From: Gemmobacter sp. 24YEA27
GTDB taxonomy: Bacteria; Pseudomonadota; Alphaproteobacteria; Rhodobacterales; Rhodobacteraceae
Direction of reading: 5' to 3'
Length of the DNA: 64,000 bases
Assembly (NCBI RefSeq): GCF_030052995.1
Contig: NZ_JASJPW010000001.1
Span: forward strand, 2,532,001-2,596,000
The notes under the pieces were generated by a model, which did not search any database, was not told where the DNA came from, and was given only the letters and a program-made list of their open reading frames with translations. Of the stretch, positions 7,086 to 16,335 are shown one piece after another. The number at the start of each line of letters is the position of its first letter. The first letter of the stretch is position 1. Made by a program: the position numbers and the translations under genes.

Positions 7086-9485
7086 TCAGAACTTGGTCGA
7101 AACGGTCAGGTCGAAGGACTGCGTTTTATCGTAGTCTTCCTTCTTGAGCGCCTTGGCAAAGTTGAATCGCAGCGGCCCCACCGGCGTATCCCAGAGAACC
7201 GAGACACCGACCGCAACACGCGGCTTGAAACTGTCATCGATGGGCCCGGCAAGGCCGGCTTTGTCCGTAAGGCTCCAGACCGAGCCGATATCGAGGAAGG
7301 CAGCCCCCATGATGCCATATTCCTCGGGCAGGCCAACCGGGAATTCCGATTCGAACCGCGCCACCGCAAAGACATTGCCGCCGAGTGCATCTTCGAGATC
7401 GGTGCCGTCACGCGGGCCGATCCCGTTGGGCTCAAAGCCACGCATCTTGCCGCGCAGGAAGAAGCGGTCGGTCACGCGGGTGCCAGTATCGCCAAGATCC
7501 TGGAGATGCCCTGCTTCGAAGATCGCCCGAATCGTGACTTCTTCGTTCCAGATCTTCTGCTCGCCCATGGCGAAAAGCGATGTGGTGAGGAATTTGGTGT
7601 CGCCGCCAAGCCCGCCGATATCCTGGCCAAAGCGGAACAACAGGCCGCGCGTCGGATCAAGCCCGGTGATGCGGCTGTCATATTCATAGGTATAGCCGAT
7701 GGACGACGAGGTCAGCGCGCCGCGGCTGACTTCATCCTTCAGAATCGGCGAACGCAGGGAGATCGGCGTCGGCGGAACGGTACTGTTGTCGTATTCATCC
7801 GCGTCGAGATCGAAGATATCGTCCCGGCTGAGCCGGTAACGCAGGCTGAGGCGGGATTGTTCGCCAAGCGGGAAGCCAAGCGAAAGCGAGAAGCCGGCAC
7901 TGCGGGTGTTGTAAAGCGCATAATCCGAATCGGTCGTACGATAGAACAGGCCGAAGGAAAGGCTAAGATCCCGGCCGAACAGCGAGGGTTCGGTGAAGGA
8001 GAAGGACGAGCTTTGATTATCCGACGTGGTTGCGACGCTGGCCGCAATCGATTGTCCGCGGCCAAGGAAGTTCGATTCCGAGAAATTCACTGAGATCCCG
8101 GCCCCGGATTCGACCGAATAGCTCAGACCAAAGCCAAGCGAGCCGGTCGGCTGTTCATCGACATCGACATTCACGACCACCTGGTCCGGCGCCGAGCCCG
8201 GTTCCGCATTGACCCGTGCATCCGAGAAGAAGCCGAGCGCGCGGATACGCTCCGCCGACTGACGGATCTCGCGCGCGTTGAAGGGGTCGCCTTCAACGCT
8301 GCGGAACTGACGGCGGACGACTTCGTCCAGCGTGGTGGCATTGCCTTCGATATCGATACGCTCGACGAAAATCTTTTCGCCACGCACCACCGCGAATTCG
8401 ATATTGACGCGCTGGTTGCGGTCATCCCGGGTGATACGGGGTTCGACTCGAACGAAATTCAGCCCTTTCTTCAGGGCGAGGTTCTCCATCCGGGCGATGT
8501 TGTTGTCGATCAGCGCCGGGCTCCAGGTCTGGCCCGCCCGGATCTTCTGCACCGCCGCGAAATCGTCGGCAGCAACGCCTTCGACCTCGGACACGGTAGA
8601 GATCGCGCCGATGGAATATTGCTGACCTTCCCGAATGGTGAAGGTCACGAAGCTTGCATCGCGTTCGCGCGAGACTTCGGCCGATGCGTCAAGCACCTGG
8701 AAATCGATATAGCCGCGCGAGCGGTAGAATTCGGTCAGAAGCTGCTTATCGACATCGATCCGTTCCGAGACATAGGTGTCGCGCTGGATGATCTGGCGCA
8801 AAAGCCCCGCCTGTTTGGTCTGCAGGACCTGGCGCAGCCGGCGGTCCGAGAAGGCGCGGTTCCCGACAAAGGAAAGCTGCTCGATCTCGACGACTTTGCC
8901 CTCGGTGATCTCGAACACCAGGTCGACCCGGTTGCCATCGCGACGGATGACCTTGGGGTTGATGGTCGCGGCGATACGGCCCCGCTGGCGGTAAACCTCA
9001 GCCAGGGTTGCGGCATCGGCTTCTGCCGTCGAGGGCGAGAAGACGTGACGCGTCTGTGACTTGACCAGTTTCGCGAGGTCGTCGTCCTTGATGCGCTTAT
9101 TGCCCTCAAAGCTGATCACATTGATGAAGGGATATTCCTTCACCCTGATCACGAGCGTATTGCCCTGCGGGACGATCTCGACCGTCTCAAAAAGGCCCGA
9201 GCCATTGATGCGCTGATAGGCGTCATTCAGCGCCCCGGCCGAAACCTCCTGGCCCCGGCTGATCCCTGCATAAGACAGGATGGTAGAGGCATCGACGCGC
9301 TCATTTCCTTCGACCTTCACCGCTGAGAAGGCGAAAACCTGGGCGAAGGCGGGCTTCAGCCAGACCGGCGTCGAGGCCACCGATCCGAGCAGAACCGCAG
9401 TCACAAGCGTGACCCCGGCAACCCTTTTGCGGCCACCGGCAATACCACTGGCGCGCTGCTGTTTCCGGATCGAGCTTTTCACCAT
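7086..9485 (-). CDS. bamA: Outer membrane protein assembly factor BamA
   Basis: 799 residues. The N-terminal signal sequence is preceded by a basic stretch and ends at PAFAQ (about residue 48). Five POTRA domains follow to about residue 430, with typical edges such as VKVEGNERVDASTIL and IEQLSFVGNRAFSDRRLRQV. The rest is a 16-strand beta-barrel with an FLRGKMRGFEPNGIGPRD stretch corresponding to the conserved RGF loop, and the protein ends in a Phe (TVSTKF), the outer-membrane insertion signal. BamA is the central pore of the BAM complex and is essential. It sits in its standard position upstream of skp. A perfect DnaA-box 9-mer lies in its upstream region at 9568. Confidence 0.97.
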   Translation of the reverse strand: MVKSSIRKQQRASGIAGGRKRVAGVTLVTAVLLGSVASTPVWLKPAFAQVFAFSAVKVEGNERVDASTILSYAGISRGQEVSAGALNDAYQRINGSGLFETVEIVPQGNTLVIRVKEYPFINVISFEGNKRIKDDDLAKLVKSQTRHVFSPSTAEADAATLAEVYRQRGRIAATINPKVIRRDGNRVDLVFEITEGKVVEIEQLSFVGNRAFSDRRLRQVLQTKQAGLLRQIIQRDTYVSERIDVDKQLLTEFYRSRGYIDFQVLDASAEVSRERDASFVTFTIREGQQYSIGAISTVSEVEGVAADDFAAVQKIRAGQTWSPALIDNNIARMENLALKKGLNFVRVEPRITRDDRNQRVNIEFAVVRGEKIFVERIDIEGNATTLDEVVRRQFRSVEGDPFNAREIRQSAERIRALGFFSDARVNAEPGSAPDQVVVNVDVDEQPTGSLGFGLSYSVESGAGISVNFSESNFLGRGQSIAASVATTSDNQSSSFSFTEPSLFGRDLSLSFGLFYRTTDSDYALYNTRSAGFSLSLGFPLGEQSRLSLRYRLSRDDIFDLDADEYDNSTVPPTPISLRSPILKDEVSRGALTSSSIGYTYEYDSRITGLDPTRGLLFRFGQDIGGLGGDTKFLTTSLFAMGEQKIWNEEVTIRAIFEAGHLQDLGDTGTRVTDRFFLRGKMRGFEPNGIGPRDGTDLEDALGGNVFAVARFESEFPVGLPEEYGIMGAAFLDIGSVWSLTDKAGLAGPIDDSFKPRVAVGVSVLWDTPVGPLRFNFAKALKKEDYDKTQSFDLTVSTKF

Positions 9486-9567
9486 GACCTGCCACGCGCT
9501 CCGCAGTAGAAATTTCCCTGTGTCTGACTAACGACAAAGCTGGCCCTTGTCAAAAGCCTGCGGTCCT

Positions 9568-9576
9568 TGTGGATAA
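9568..9576 (-). promoter_or_regulatory. Perfect DnaA box sequence upstream of bamA
   Basis: TGTGGATAA on the plus strand, i.e. the consensus TTATCCACA on the minus strand, 83 bp before the bamA start codon. A single 9-mer can occur by chance, so function is inferred only from its position. Between bamA and the terminator at 9765 no gene was seen. Confidence 0.4.
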
Positions 9577-9764
9577 GTCTGGCAGATATAGTATGTCGCC
9601 CCACTGATCGCCGCAGACGAGGCAGGCAACTTAAGGGCAGCACAACCCGCAGGAAGCTGCAGCCAGATCGAATGCATCGATATGCTGAGAAATCGGCAGA
9701 AATGCGCGCCCGGACCGGGGGATTCCCGCCGCCATCCCCGCTGCCTGTTCGCCGAAAAAGCGAA

Positions 9765-9788
9765 AACCCGGCGCAAAAGAGCCGGGTT
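9765..9788 (-). terminator. Rho-independent terminator after the 54-residue membrane protein gene
   Basis: AACCCGGC (9765-9772) pairs perfectly with GCCGGGTT (9781-9788) across 8 bases. Read on the minus strand the hairpin is followed by TTTTCGCTTTTT, a good U-rich tract. It lies 85 bp after the stop of the small gene 9873-10037 and before bamA, so bamA probably has its own promoter. Confidence 0.75.
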
Positions 9789-9872
9789 CAGATCATTTCT
9801 CACCAATGGCGCTAAAACACAGAGCAGTCAGCAAGCGGCGGAAATCTGCCTGGCCTCACCACTTGCACCGGC

Positions 9873-10037
9873 TCAGGGCGTAATTTGCAAGGGCGCCGCA
9901 TAATAGCCCAGAATGGCGGATCCAAGAAACGCGCCGGCAAGAAGGCCCACGACAATCGTTCCCATGGTGAAAATACGGTCGAAATTGATCCTGGCGAGCA
10001 GGACAAGACCCGGGAAAGTGCGTTCAACCATCTGCAT
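9873..10037 (-). CDS. Small single-pass membrane protein, unknown function
   Basis: 54 residues, too short for the length cut-off used for the supplied frames. The start ATG at 10037 is preceded by AGAGGTG at good spacing. Another in-frame ATG lies two codons later. Residues 25-46 (TMGTIVVGLLAGAFLGSAIL) form one hydrophobic helix, followed by a short YYAAPLQITP tail. It is placed between rseP and bamA and followed by a rho-independent terminator, so it looks like an independent expressed unit inside the envelope block. No family was recognised. A tiny inner-membrane protein linked to envelope stress or BAM function is possible but speculative. Confidence 0.55.
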   Translation of the reverse strand: MQMVERTFPGLVLLARINFDRIFTMGTIVVGLLAGAFLGSAILGYYAAPLQITP

Positions 10038-10150
10038 AGCATCACCTCTTGTTAGGCAGAGGGATAGGCCGTGAATCTGGCGAGACTATGGCGCAAATCG
10101 CGCAAGATCCGGCGGTGCCGGGAAAACCGCCCCGGCCACCGCCGTCAATG

Positions 10151-11482
10151 TCAGACGCAGGTGACGTCATTCCACAGGGCAAAGGCCATCAGCGACAGAA
10201 GCAGTGTCAGCCCCACCGTCATCAGAACCCGCAGCGCCCCGTCCGAGGGCGGTTTGCCCGTCACTGCCTCAAAGGCGTGAAACACAAGATGGCCGCCATC
10301 GAGCACCGGAATCGGCAGCAGGTTCAGGATCCCGACCCCCAGCGACAGCACCGCGAGCATGCTCAAAAAGCCCATGGTCCCGGTTTTCGCCGCGTCTCCC
10401 ATGGTTTCGGCCATGCCGATCACGCCCGACATATTGCAGGTCGAAATCTGCCCGACGATCATATGCCACAGGCCCGAGAAGGTCGTTGTGGTCATATTCC
10501 ACATCGCGCTGGCGGCGGTTGTGACCGCCTCCCAGACGCCGGCAGGGCGGCTCGCGGGCTCAAAGGTCATGCCGGAAAAAGCACCAAGCAGCCAGCGGCT
10601 CTCGAAACCGCCGCCGTCAGCCGCCGCGCGCGGCACATCGCGCGAACGCGGCGTCAGTTCCAGATCGAAGGTACGACCGTCGCGCCAGACCGTCAGCGGC
10701 AGGGTGCGGCCATTCGATCCGCGCACGATATCCGCCAGATCCTCAAACGCATTGATCTCCTTGCCATCTGCCCTGACCACCACGTCCCCGGCCTGAAGAC
10801 CAGCATCAATCGCGGCCGATTTCACCTGCACGCCGCCCATCAGGCCGGGCTGCGGATGCGGCGCCAGCAGCGTCAGTTCCTGACCGTCCCGCTCGACGCG
10901 GAATTCCACCTCGGCTGTGCGCGGCAAGGCCCGCATCGCTTCGCCAAAGCTCTTATTGTCCGGTGTAGCCCGCCCGCCAAGCGCGAGAATGACATCGCCC
11001 TCCTGCAGCGTCTGCACCCCGGGCACCGGCACCAGCCTGCCCACGATAGGCCGGTCCAGCGATATGCCGTTGAACAATACCGTGCCCAGCAGGATCGCGA
11101 AGGTCAGAATGAAATTCGCCACCGGCCCCGCCAGCACGGTCGAAGCCCGCGCCCAGAGCGGTGCACCCGCCATCGTATGGCGGCGCTCAGACGCGCTCAG
11201 CCCCGAAGGCACTTCGGACCGGACAGAGGCCGCATCGGCATCACCGAGGAATTTCACATAGCCGCCAAAGGGAATCGCTGCGACCTGCCAGCGCGTGCCG
11301 CGCTTATCCACCCGCGACAGCAGCACCGGCCCGAAGCCCAGCGAGAAGACCTCGGCATGTATCCCCGACCAGCGTCCGATGATGTAATGGCCATATTCAT
11401 GGATCGCCACGATGATCGAAAGCGCAACAATGAAGAAGACGACCGACCAGGCGGCCCCCGTGAGCAATCCGAGGATATCCAT
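10151..11482 (-). CDS. rseP: RIP metalloprotease RseP (site-2 protease family)
   Basis: 443 residues. The zinc motif HEYGH is at residues 28-32 in the first membrane helix, and NLLPIPVLDGGHLVF near the C-terminus supplies the third zinc ligand. One or two PDZ regions (about 125-300) lie between. Family members cut transmembrane anti-sigma factors or leftover signal peptides within the inner membrane. The gene follows dxr by 14 bp on the same strand, in the conserved alphaproteobacterial order dxr-rseP-bamA. The last residues run to LWNDVTCV, slightly longer than usual. Confidence 0.94.
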   Translation of the reverse strand: MDILGLLTGAAWSVVFFIVALSIIVAIHEYGHYIIGRWSGIHAEVFSLGFGPVLLSRVDKRGTRWQVAAIPFGGYVKFLGDADAASVRSEVPSGLSASERRHTMAGAPLWARASTVLAGPVANFILTFAILLGTVLFNGISLDRPIVGRLVPVPGVQTLQEGDVILALGGRATPDNKSFGEAMRALPRTAEVEFRVERDGQELTLLAPHPQPGLMGGVQVKSAAIDAGLQAGDVVVRADGKEINAFEDLADIVRGSNGRTLPLTVWRDGRTFDLELTPRSRDVPRAAADGGGFESRWLLGAFSGMTFEPASRPAGVWEAVTTAASAMWNMTTTTFSGLWHMIVGQISTCNMSGVIGMAETMGDAAKTGTMGFLSMLAVLSLGVGILNLLPIPVLDGGHLVFHAFEAVTGKPPSDGALRVLMTVGLTLLLSLMAFALWNDVTCV

Positions 11483-11496
11483 AAATCAGCCGTTCC

Positions 11497-12735
11497 TTAT
11501 GCCTGTTCGTCTGCTTTTAGTCTGTTTGTCTGCTTTTTCGTCAGACCGCGTATTTCAGACCGCGCGCGCGGGGCAGCGGCGATCTCTGCCGCGCGGATCC
11601 TTGCGAGATGGTCCATCGCGAGCACATCCTCAAGAGAGCCTGCGTCTTTGTGAAGGCCGGAATCTGACGAAAGCCTGGTCAAAGTCGCCTCGACCAGCCG
11701 CGCCATATCCATGAACCCGATCTTACCCGCGAGGAAAAGATCCAGCGCGATCTCTTTTGCGGCATTGAAGGCGGCCCCGGCAAGGCCGCGGGTCTCCATC
11801 ACCTCGCGCGCCAGCCGCAGGGCCGGAAAGCGGATCTCGTCGGGCGCCTCGAAACTCAGCCTCGCCAGTTTCGCAAGGTCAAGCCGCGCCACCGGGAGCG
11901 CCGCACGCGCGGGCCAGTTCAGCGCATAGCCGATCGGGTGGCGCATATCCGGCACGCCCAGATGCGCCATAACCGCGCCGTCCTGAAAGCCGACCATCGA
12001 ATGGATGATGCTTTCGCGGTGGATGATCACCTCGATCTGATCGGGCCGGACGCCGAAGAGCTCGCGCGCCTCGATCACCTCAAGCGCCTTGTTGAACATC
12101 GAAGCGGAATCGATGGTGATCCGCTGCCCCATCGACCAGTTGGGATGCGCCAGCGCCTCGGCCACGGTCGCGCTCTCCAGCCGCGCCAGCGGCCAGTCAC
12201 GCAAAGCTCCCCCCGAGGCGGTCAGGATGATGCGGTCAATCGTGTCGGTCTTTTCCCCGGCAAGGGCCTGAAAAATCGCCGAATGTTCGCTGTCGACCGG
12301 CAGGATATGCCCGCCGGTCGCGCGCATCCGCCGCATCATCAGCGGTCCGGCGGCGACCAGGCTTTCCTTATTCGCAAGTGCCAGCGTGGCACCGGCCTCA
12401 AGCGCGGTAAGGCCCGGAACCAGCCCCGCCGCCCCGATGATCGCATTCACCGTCAGGCTGACAGGGCGCGCAGCGGCCTCGCGGATCGCCTCCGGCCCGG
12501 CGGCGGTCGCGATCCCGCTGCCGGCAAGTGCCTCGCGCAGATCCCGCAGCAGCCCGGGTTCAGATGTCACCACGATTTCAGGCCTGAGCGCCCGCGCCTG
12601 TTCGGCCAGGAGCGCGATATTGCGCCCGCCAGTCAGCGCGGTGACGGAGAATGTGCCCTCGCCCGCACGGGTCACAAGGTCAATGGTCTGGGTGCCGACC
12701 GATCCGGTCGCGCCAAGGATGGATATTTTGCGCAA
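11497..12735 (-). CDS. dxr: 1-deoxy-D-xylulose-5-phosphate reductoisomerase Dxr
   Basis: 412 residues. The NADPH-binding motif is SILGATGSVGTQTIDLV at the N-terminus. ALANKESLVAAG and PVDSEHSAIFQAL are the substrate and metal-binding segments, and NWSMGQRITIDSASMFNKAL is the next conserved block. The enzyme converts DXP to MEP, the committed step of isoprenoid precursor synthesis, which here feeds undecaprenyl phosphate made by the adjacent uppS. The C-terminus carries a Lys/Arg/Gln-rich tail. cdsA ends 4 bp upstream of the start codon, which indicates one operon. Confidence 0.96.
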   Translation of the reverse strand: MRKISILGATGSVGTQTIDLVTRAGEGTFSVTALTGGRNIALLAEQARALRPEIVVTSEPGLLRDLREALAGSGIATAAGPEAIREAAARPVSLTVNAIIGAAGLVPGLTALEAGATLALANKESLVAAGPLMMRRMRATGGHILPVDSEHSAIFQALAGEKTDTIDRIILTASGGALRDWPLARLESATVAEALAHPNWSMGQRITIDSASMFNKALEVIEARELFGVRPDQIEVIIHRESIIHSMVGFQDGAVMAHLGVPDMRHPIGYALNWPARAALPVARLDLAKLARLSFEAPDEIRFPALRLAREVMETRGLAGAAFNAAKEIALDLFLAGKIGFMDMARLVEATLTRLSSDSGLHKDAGSLEDVLAMDHLARIRAAEIAAAPRARSEIRGLTKKQTNRLKADEQA

Positions 12736-12739
12736 GACC

Positions 12740-13591
12740 TTACTCCGTCACGTCAAGCGGCAGGCTGTCCGCCATCGTCGCAACATCGCCGGGCGTCGGC
12801 AGGAAATGCAGCCCGAGATTGAGGATCACCGCCAGAACCGAGGCAAAAGCCAGCGCATCGAACCGGTCCAGCAATCCGCCATGGCCCGGGATCAGGTTCG
12901 AGGCATCCTTGACCCCTGCCCGCCGTTTGATCGCCGATTCCGCGATATCGCCCAGCTGCCCCGCGAAAGCGATCAGAGGCGAGACCCACAGAACAGCCGC
13001 GCCAAAGCCCGCATAATGCCAGAAGCCAAAGCCCACCAGCGCCGCCCCGATCCAGCCCGCCACCGTGCCGGACCAGGTCTTTTTCGGGCTGATCTTCGGC
13101 CAGAATTTCGGCCCGCCGAGGATGCGCCCCGCGAAATAGCCCAGCACATCCGAAGCGACCACCACCGACAGGAGCCAGGCGATCGCCACCACGCCATGCG
13201 TGTCGCTGCGCAGGATGATTAGCGCCATCGCCGTCATCACGATCACCAGCGCATAGGGGCCGAAGGCCAGAATATCGCGGCGCGGCGTCAGCACCCCGAT
13301 CAGCGAGGGCAGCAAAAGAAATGGCAACGCCCAGGGCAGCGTGATCCCCATGACCAGAACCACAGCCGTGAGGGCCCCAAGCAGGATCGAGGCATCAAAC
13401 CCCTGCCCGCGCGTCATCCGCGCCAGCTCCCACATCATCAGCGCCGAAGAGATCACCGCAAGCGCGAGAAACCAGATCCCGCCAAGCCAGATCGCTAACC
13501 CTCCGACCGCCAGCATGACAATGGCCGAAAGGATACGCGGCGCCAGATCCCCCCATCTTGCCGGTTTTTCGCCTGCGGATTTTGAGGTCAT
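12740..13591 (-). CDS. cdsA: Phosphatidate cytidylyltransferase CdsA
   Basis: 283 residues, with about eight hydrophobic membrane segments. The signature near the C-terminus is split into SPKKTWSGTVAGWIGA and GGLLDRFDALAFAS, both typical of the CDS family. It makes CDP-diacylglycerol from phosphatidate and CTP for phospholipid synthesis. The start codon overlaps the uppS stop codon by 4 bp (ATGA), indicating translational coupling. Confidence 0.95.
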   Translation of the reverse strand: MTSKSAGEKPARWGDLAPRILSAIVMLAVGGLAIWLGGIWFLALAVISSALMMWELARMTRGQGFDASILLGALTAVVLVMGITLPWALPFLLLPSLIGVLTPRRDILAFGPYALVIVMTAMALIILRSDTHGVVAIAWLLSVVVASDVLGYFAGRILGGPKFWPKISPKKTWSGTVAGWIGAALVGFGFWHYAGFGAAVLWVSPLIAFAGQLGDIAESAIKRRAGVKDASNLIPGHGGLLDRFDALAFASVLAVILNLGLHFLPTPGDVATMADSLPLDVTE

Positions 13592-14430
13592 GGTTTTGCT
13601 CCGCCGAACCGGCGCTCCCGATTGCCGAAACGCGAAAGAATCGAGGCCAGTTCGTCCGGCGTGAAATCGGGCCAGAGCGTTTCGGTGAATTCATATTCCG
13701 AATAGGCCGCCTGCCAGACGAGAAAATTCGAGGTGCGGGTCTCGCCCGAGGTGCGGATCACCAGATCCGGATCGGGCACATCGCCGGTGTCCAGCGCATG
13801 AGAAAACGCGGCATCGGTCAGGTCGGCGGGGTTGAACCGCCCCTCGGCCGCCTCGGTCGCGATCCGGCGCGCGGCGCGCAGGATCTCGTCACGACCGCCG
13901 TAATTGATCGCAACGATCAGGTTCAGTCGCGTGAGATGCGCGGTCTTGGCCTCGATCCCCGCCATGAGACGCTGCAGCTTTGGCGCCAGACGCGAGCGGT
14001 CGCCGATAAAGCGCAACCGCACGCCTTCGCGCGCAAGGGCTGCCGCCTCGCGCTGGATGAAATGCGCGAAGATCCCCATCAGACCAAGGACTTCCTCGGT
14101 CGATCGTTTCCAGTTCTCCGTCGAGAATGCGTAAAGCGTCAGCCAGCGCAGCCCCATATCCGGCGCGGCGCGAACGATTTCACGCACCCGTTCCGCGCCC
14201 CGGCGATGCCCGACCAGTCGCGGCCAGCCGCGATTCGTCGCCCAGCGGCCATTGCCGTCCATGATGATCGCAACATGGCGCGCCGCCCCTGCACCTGCCT
14301 GCGCCAGATGCGCCTGCGCGGCTGCATCGGGGCCAGATATGGCGGTGCCAGATCCGGAAATGCCAGATCCGGAAATGCCAGACCCCGAAATGCGGGGCCC
14401 TGCAGCATCGGGGGTTTTAGCGGCGACCAT
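13588..14430 (-). CDS. uppS: Isoprenyl transferase / undecaprenyl diphosphate synthase UppS, with repeat-bearing N-terminal extension
   Basis: 280 residues versus about 230-250 usual. The catalytic block HVAIIMDGNGRWATNRG holds the essential Asp58, followed by RLVGHRRGAERVREIV. The C-terminal region has DLVIRTSGETRTSNFLVWQ. The enzyme condenses isopentenyl-PP with farnesyl-PP to make the undecaprenyl carrier lipid. The first 50 residues are unusual: a GSGIS pentapeptide occurs in tandem at about residues 15-29, encoded by a 15-bp DNA repeat. No ATG lies between this stretch and the catalytic block, so the true start may be here or at an alternative codon. Confidence 0.94.
   Translation of the reverse strand: MVAAKTPDAAGPRISGSGISGSGISGSGTAISGPDAAAQAHLAQAGAGAARHVAIIMDGNGRWATNRGWPRLVGHRRGAERVREIVRAAPDMGLRWLTLYAFSTENWKRSTEEVLGLMGIFAHFIQREAAALAREGVRLRFIGDRSRLAPKLQRLMAGIEAKTAHLTRLNLIVAINYGGRDEILRAARRIATEAAEGRFNPADLTDAAFSHALDTGDVPDPDLVIRTSGETRTSNFLVWQAAYSEYEFTETLWPDFTPDELASILSRFGNRERRFGGAKP
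14346..14390. repeat. 15-bp tandem repeat, three copies, inside the uppS 5' end
   Basis: TGCCAGATCCGGAAA occurs at 14346-14360 and 14361-14375, and a variant TGCCAGACCCCGAAA at 14376-14390. Read in the uppS frame it encodes Gly-Ser/Ser-Gly-rich pentapeptides. The unit is in phase, so copy-number change would alter the protein length without breaking the frame. Confidence 0.85.
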
Positions 14431-14450
14431 GCGCGGCTCCTCCCGAAGGA

Positions 14451-15020
14451 TCAGACCTGCATGATCTCCGCCTGTTTGGTCTCAAGCGTCTGGTCGATCA
14501 GCTTGATATGCTTGTCGGTCAGCTCCTGGACCTCGTCTTCCCAGAACTTCTGGTCGTCTTCCGAGAGCGAGTTCTTCGTCTTGGCTTTCTTGATCTGATC
14601 CATACCGTCACGGCGCAGGTTGCGGATCGCAACCTTGGCATGTTCGGCATAGGAGCCGGCGACTTTCGTCAGTTCGCGGCGGCGTTCCTCGTTCAGCTCG
14701 GGGATCGGCAGCATGATGATCGGGCCGTTGGTCTGGGGATTGATGCCCAGACCGGATTCGCGGATCGCCTTTTCCACCTTGTTGATCATGCCCTTGTCCC
14801 AGACGTTGATCGTGACCATGCGCGGCTCGGGGACGTTGACGGTGCCAAGCTGGTTGATCGGCGTCATCTGGCCGTAAGCATCCACCATGACCGGCTCCAG
14901 CATCGCGCCGGAGGCACGGCCGGTGCGCAGGCTGGCAAATTCGACCCGCAGAGAGGCGATCGCCCCTTCCATGCGGCGAATGAGATCATCGGTGTCGAGC
15001 ATGAACTCTTCGTTCGACAT
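14451..15020 (-). CDS. frr: Ribosome recycling factor Frr
   Basis: 189 residues, typical length. The conserved segments are [51 protein letters not shown] and [14 protein letters not shown]. The factor splits post-termination ribosomes together with EF-G. It lies between pyrH and uppS, the usual neighbours, 20 bp before uppS. A 375-bp gap separates it from pyrH, so it may have its own promoter. Confidence 0.97.
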   Translation of the reverse strand: MSNEEFMLDTDDLIRRMEGAIASLRVEFASLRTGRASGAMLEPVMVDAYGQMTPINQLGTVNVPEPRMVTINVWDKGMINKVEKAIRESGLGINPQTNGPIIMLPIPELNEERRRELTKVAGSYAEHAKVAIRNLRRDGMDQIKKAKTKNSLSEDDQKFWEDEVQELTDKHIKLIDQTLETKQAEIMQV

Positions 15021-15395
15021 CTGGCATATTCCTCAGGCTGGCCCGCGAGAGATGCGGGGAAATCTGGTTTCCTATAGGACAAAGATGACCCGGGGTATAG
15101 AAGCTTGTGGCATGGAATGCCGCCCGTGACCGGGACCTGCGCGGAAATTCCCTCTGCACCGCTATGGCGCGGGCGGTTTCTCTGCGCCCTCTGTCCTGAT
15201 GCGCTGCGGCCTGTCCCGGCCTGATGCGCCAGCACAGCCAGCCGACAGGCAGAGCGTCGGTCACGGTGGCGCTGAAACAATGCGTCTGAAGGCCCGGACC
15301 CGGCTGAATAACCGGCCAGGAAACGGGCGGCCCCTGACATTCACGTCGAAATATAGGGACCGCCCCGGGTAAATTTACACGAAGACCGAGATATC
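15021..15395. other. Intergenic stretch between pyrH and frr
   Basis: No gene with family resemblance or credible ribosome-binding site was seen on either strand. One reading frame on the minus strand runs through it into frr, but its translation is Arg/Ala-rich and unlike a real protein. The stretch probably holds the frr promoter and leader. Confidence 0.4.
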
Positions 15396-16154
15396 TCAGC
15401 CCTTTGCATTCACCAGCGTATAGGTGCCCTCGCCGGCGAGGATGGTACGGAAGCCGCCCGGCTCGTCAAGCGAGAAGACGATGATCGGCAGATCATTGTC
15501 GCGGGCAAGCGCGATGGCGGTTGCATCCATCACGCCGAGATGTTTTTCCAGCGCCTCGTCGTAAGAAACGGTCTCGTAGCGCTTGGCATCCTCGTGTTTT
15601 TTCGGGTCTTTGTCATAGACGCCATCCACTTTGGTGCCTTTGAACACCGCCTCGCAGCCCATTTCATTGGCCCGCAAAGTCGCAGCGGTGTCGGTGGTGA
15701 AATAGGGGTTGCCGGTGCCGGCGGCGAAGATGCAGACGCGTTTTTTCTCGAGGTGGCGGACGGCACGGCGACGGATATAGGGCTCGCAGACCTGATCCAT
15801 CGGGATGGCTGAAATCACCCGGGTGAAGACGCCGATCTGTTCCAGCGCCGATTGCATCGCGAGCGCGTTCATCACTGTGGCAAGCATGCCCATGTAATCG
15901 GCGGTTGTGCGTTCCATCCCCTGCGCCGAACCGGCGAGGCCGCGGAAGATATTGCCGCCGCCGATCACCATGCAGATCTCGACTCCAAGCTCCTGCACCG
16001 CTTTGACTTCCTGGGCGATGCGCGCAACCGTGGGCGGATTGAGGCCGAAGCCCTGGTCGCCCATCAGCGCCTCCCCCGAGATTTTGAGCATCACGCGGGA
16101 ATATTTCACCGCCGAGGCCGTGACTGGCCCTGGCTTTGTGCTTGCGCTGGACAT
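15396..16154 (-). CDS. pyrH: Uridylate kinase PyrH
   Basis: 252 residues from the ATG at 16154, chosen because AGGGG sits 5-9 bases before it. The open frame extends 23 codons further upstream but that part has no family match. An amino-acid-kinase fold is evident: [45 protein letters not shown] and [13 protein letters not shown]. It phosphorylates UMP to UDP for pyrimidine nucleotide and cell-wall sugar nucleotide supply. It is the first gene of the long envelope block and is divergent from miaA. Confidence 0.96.
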   Translation of the reverse strand: MSSASTKPGPVTASAVKYSRVMLKISGEALMGDQGFGLNPPTVARIAQEVKAVQELGVEICMVIGGGNIFRGLAGSAQGMERTTADYMGMLATVMNALAMQSALEQIGVFTRVISAIPMDQVCEPYIRRRAVRHLEKKRVCIFAAGTGNPYFTTDTAATLRANEMGCEAVFKGTKVDGVYDKDPKKHEDAKRYETVSYDEALEKHLGVMDATAIALARDNDLPIIVFSLDEPGGFRTILAGEGTYTLVNAKG

Positions 16155-16335
16155 GGGAATCCCCTGGTCTTGTTCTGATTTTGAAGTTGCGCGCAAAATG
16201 GTCGAAAATCGGGCCGGGATCAACCGGGGTTGCGGCGGATCCGCACAGGCGCGAAAGAGAGCGCGAAAGGGCGCGCGGCCCCCATCCCGGCAACGTCGGG
16301 ATTGACCCGGAATATTTGGATCAAGAGGACATTCA

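Noticed and set aside
6582..8093. Plus-strand open frame of 503 codons
   Set aside because: Antisense to skp and bamA. Ser/Arg/Ala-rich without domain.
10049..11653. Plus-strand open frame of 534 codons
   Set aside because: Antisense to rseP, which has the HEYGH motif and PDZ region. The frame is His/Arg/Gln-rich with no domain.
15012..15340. Minus-strand frame overlapping frr and the gap before pyrH
   Set aside because: Shares sequence with frr in another frame, has no ribosome site and resembles nothing known.
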